From the NCBI GenBank assembly GCA_011772595.1, contig WVZH01000216.1, positions 19,510-32,245 of the forward strand: a stretch of DNA of 12,736 nucleotides. Direction: 5' to 3'. This document shows positions 12,598 to 12,736 of this stretch, piece by piece. This DNA is from Anaerolineales bacterium (GTDB lineage Bacteria; Chloroflexota; Anaerolineae; Anaerolineales; E44-bin32). The translations under genes were made by a program, and so were the position numbers. Each line of letters starts with the position of its first letter. Within the stretch, counting starts at the first letter, position 1. The notes under the pieces were generated by a model. That model did not search any database, was not told where the DNA came from, and worked only from the letters and a program-made list of their open reading frames with translations.

Positions 12598-12736
12598 ACT
12601 CGCAATCGAAGACACAAGCGTTACACTGTGCTTTCCAGATGTCGCATAAGAGACGTTGTTGAGCTTGGAATGTGGGTGGGAGGAATCCTAAGGCTGTAAG
12701 CAGGGGTTTGCTCATGGAAGATGCGTTGCAGGTGTT

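Larger units (their letters stand above)
12313..12606. repeat. Nested array of repeat half-units around the 109-bp element
   Basis: An outer pair of diverged termini, TGTCGTTGCGAGC (12313-12325) and CTCGCAAT (12599-12606), brackets the inner 109-bp element in the same inward-pointing arrangement. A further GAGGAGATTGCTTCCCC (12481-12497) repeats the internal motif. CCTGTCCCG (12524-12532) and CGGGACGGG (12545-12553) form a stem with one mismatch. The layout suggests one copy inserted into, or duplicated within, another. Confidence 0.5.
12247..12736. other. Non-coding stretch filled with palindromic repeat units
   Basis: After the methylase-like gene no credible protein is seen to the window end. 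The open frames here translate the repeats. From 12313 to 12606 there are several copies or half-copies of TGTCATTGCGAG-type termini and a separate ACTGAGCTTGACGAAGGG-type unit. From about 12610 to the end I see no repeat and only a possible gene start at 12715, too short to judge. Confidence 0.7.

Noticed and set aside
12357..12617. Minus-strand open frame of 86 codons, product containing CHCEAHSAACPERWRGEAI
   Set aside because: This is the typical spurious translation of TGTCATTGCGAG-type repeats, not a protein.
12715..12736. ATG with MEDALQV running off the right edge
   Set aside because: Only seven codons are visible and no clear ribosome binding site precedes it; a gene may start here but it cannot be supported.

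Overview
The window is bacterial and gene-dense, with moderate GC and mostly co-directional blocks. Several traits fit a Chloroflexota (Anaerolineae-like) chromosome: a lipoprotein with VCBS/FG-GAP-like repeats, a membrane-embedded spermidine-synthase-like protein, dispersed TGTCATTGCGAG-type palindromic repeats, and promoters placed for leaderless transcripts. That assignment is inference; nothing here is diagnostic and there is no rRNA or tRNA.

Left block (1-4027, all minus strand). In transcription order it holds an NDP-sugar epimerase/dehydratase of the GalE type, a 3-methyladenine DNA glycosylase (MPG/AAG family), enoyl-ACP reductase FabI, a six-helix membrane GGDEF diguanylate cyclase, and a YjbQ/UPF0047 gene cut by the window edge. 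The glycosylase stop and the fabI start overlap as ATGA, so the two are probably translationally coupled. The cluster joins sugar-nucleotide, DNA-repair, fatty-acid and c-di-GMP functions with no obvious common pathway.

Middle (4028-8617). A divergent promoter region separates the epimerase from a membrane-anchored HExxH metalloprotease (plus strand). This converges on a 709-residue membrane protein with a spermidine-synthase/methyltransferase-like domain between two sets of membrane helices (minus strand). Next comes about 540 bp without a clear gene, then a small chimeric ORF. Its N-terminal part is a YegP/DUF1508 domain and its C-terminal part is a duplicated piece of the metalloprotease 3' end. 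A perfect GC-rich hairpin follows.

Right (8618-12736). A 428-residue lipoprotein (minus) and a 740-residue protein (plus) diverge from a 119-bp promoter region. The 740-residue protein has the layout of a zinc-ribbon DNA amino-methyltransferase of the DUF1156-like kind, but both the AdoMet-binding motif and the catalytic DPPY motif are degenerate, so it looks like a catalytically dead or repurposed methylase. The last ~490 bp are non-coding and filled with nested palindromic repeat units.

The items most worth following up are the degenerate methylase-like protein, the DUF1508/metalloprotease chimera with its duplicated segment, and two promoters whose -10 boxes sit 6-7 nt before an ATG. I did not find a complete defence system, CRISPR array, transposase or RNA gene.
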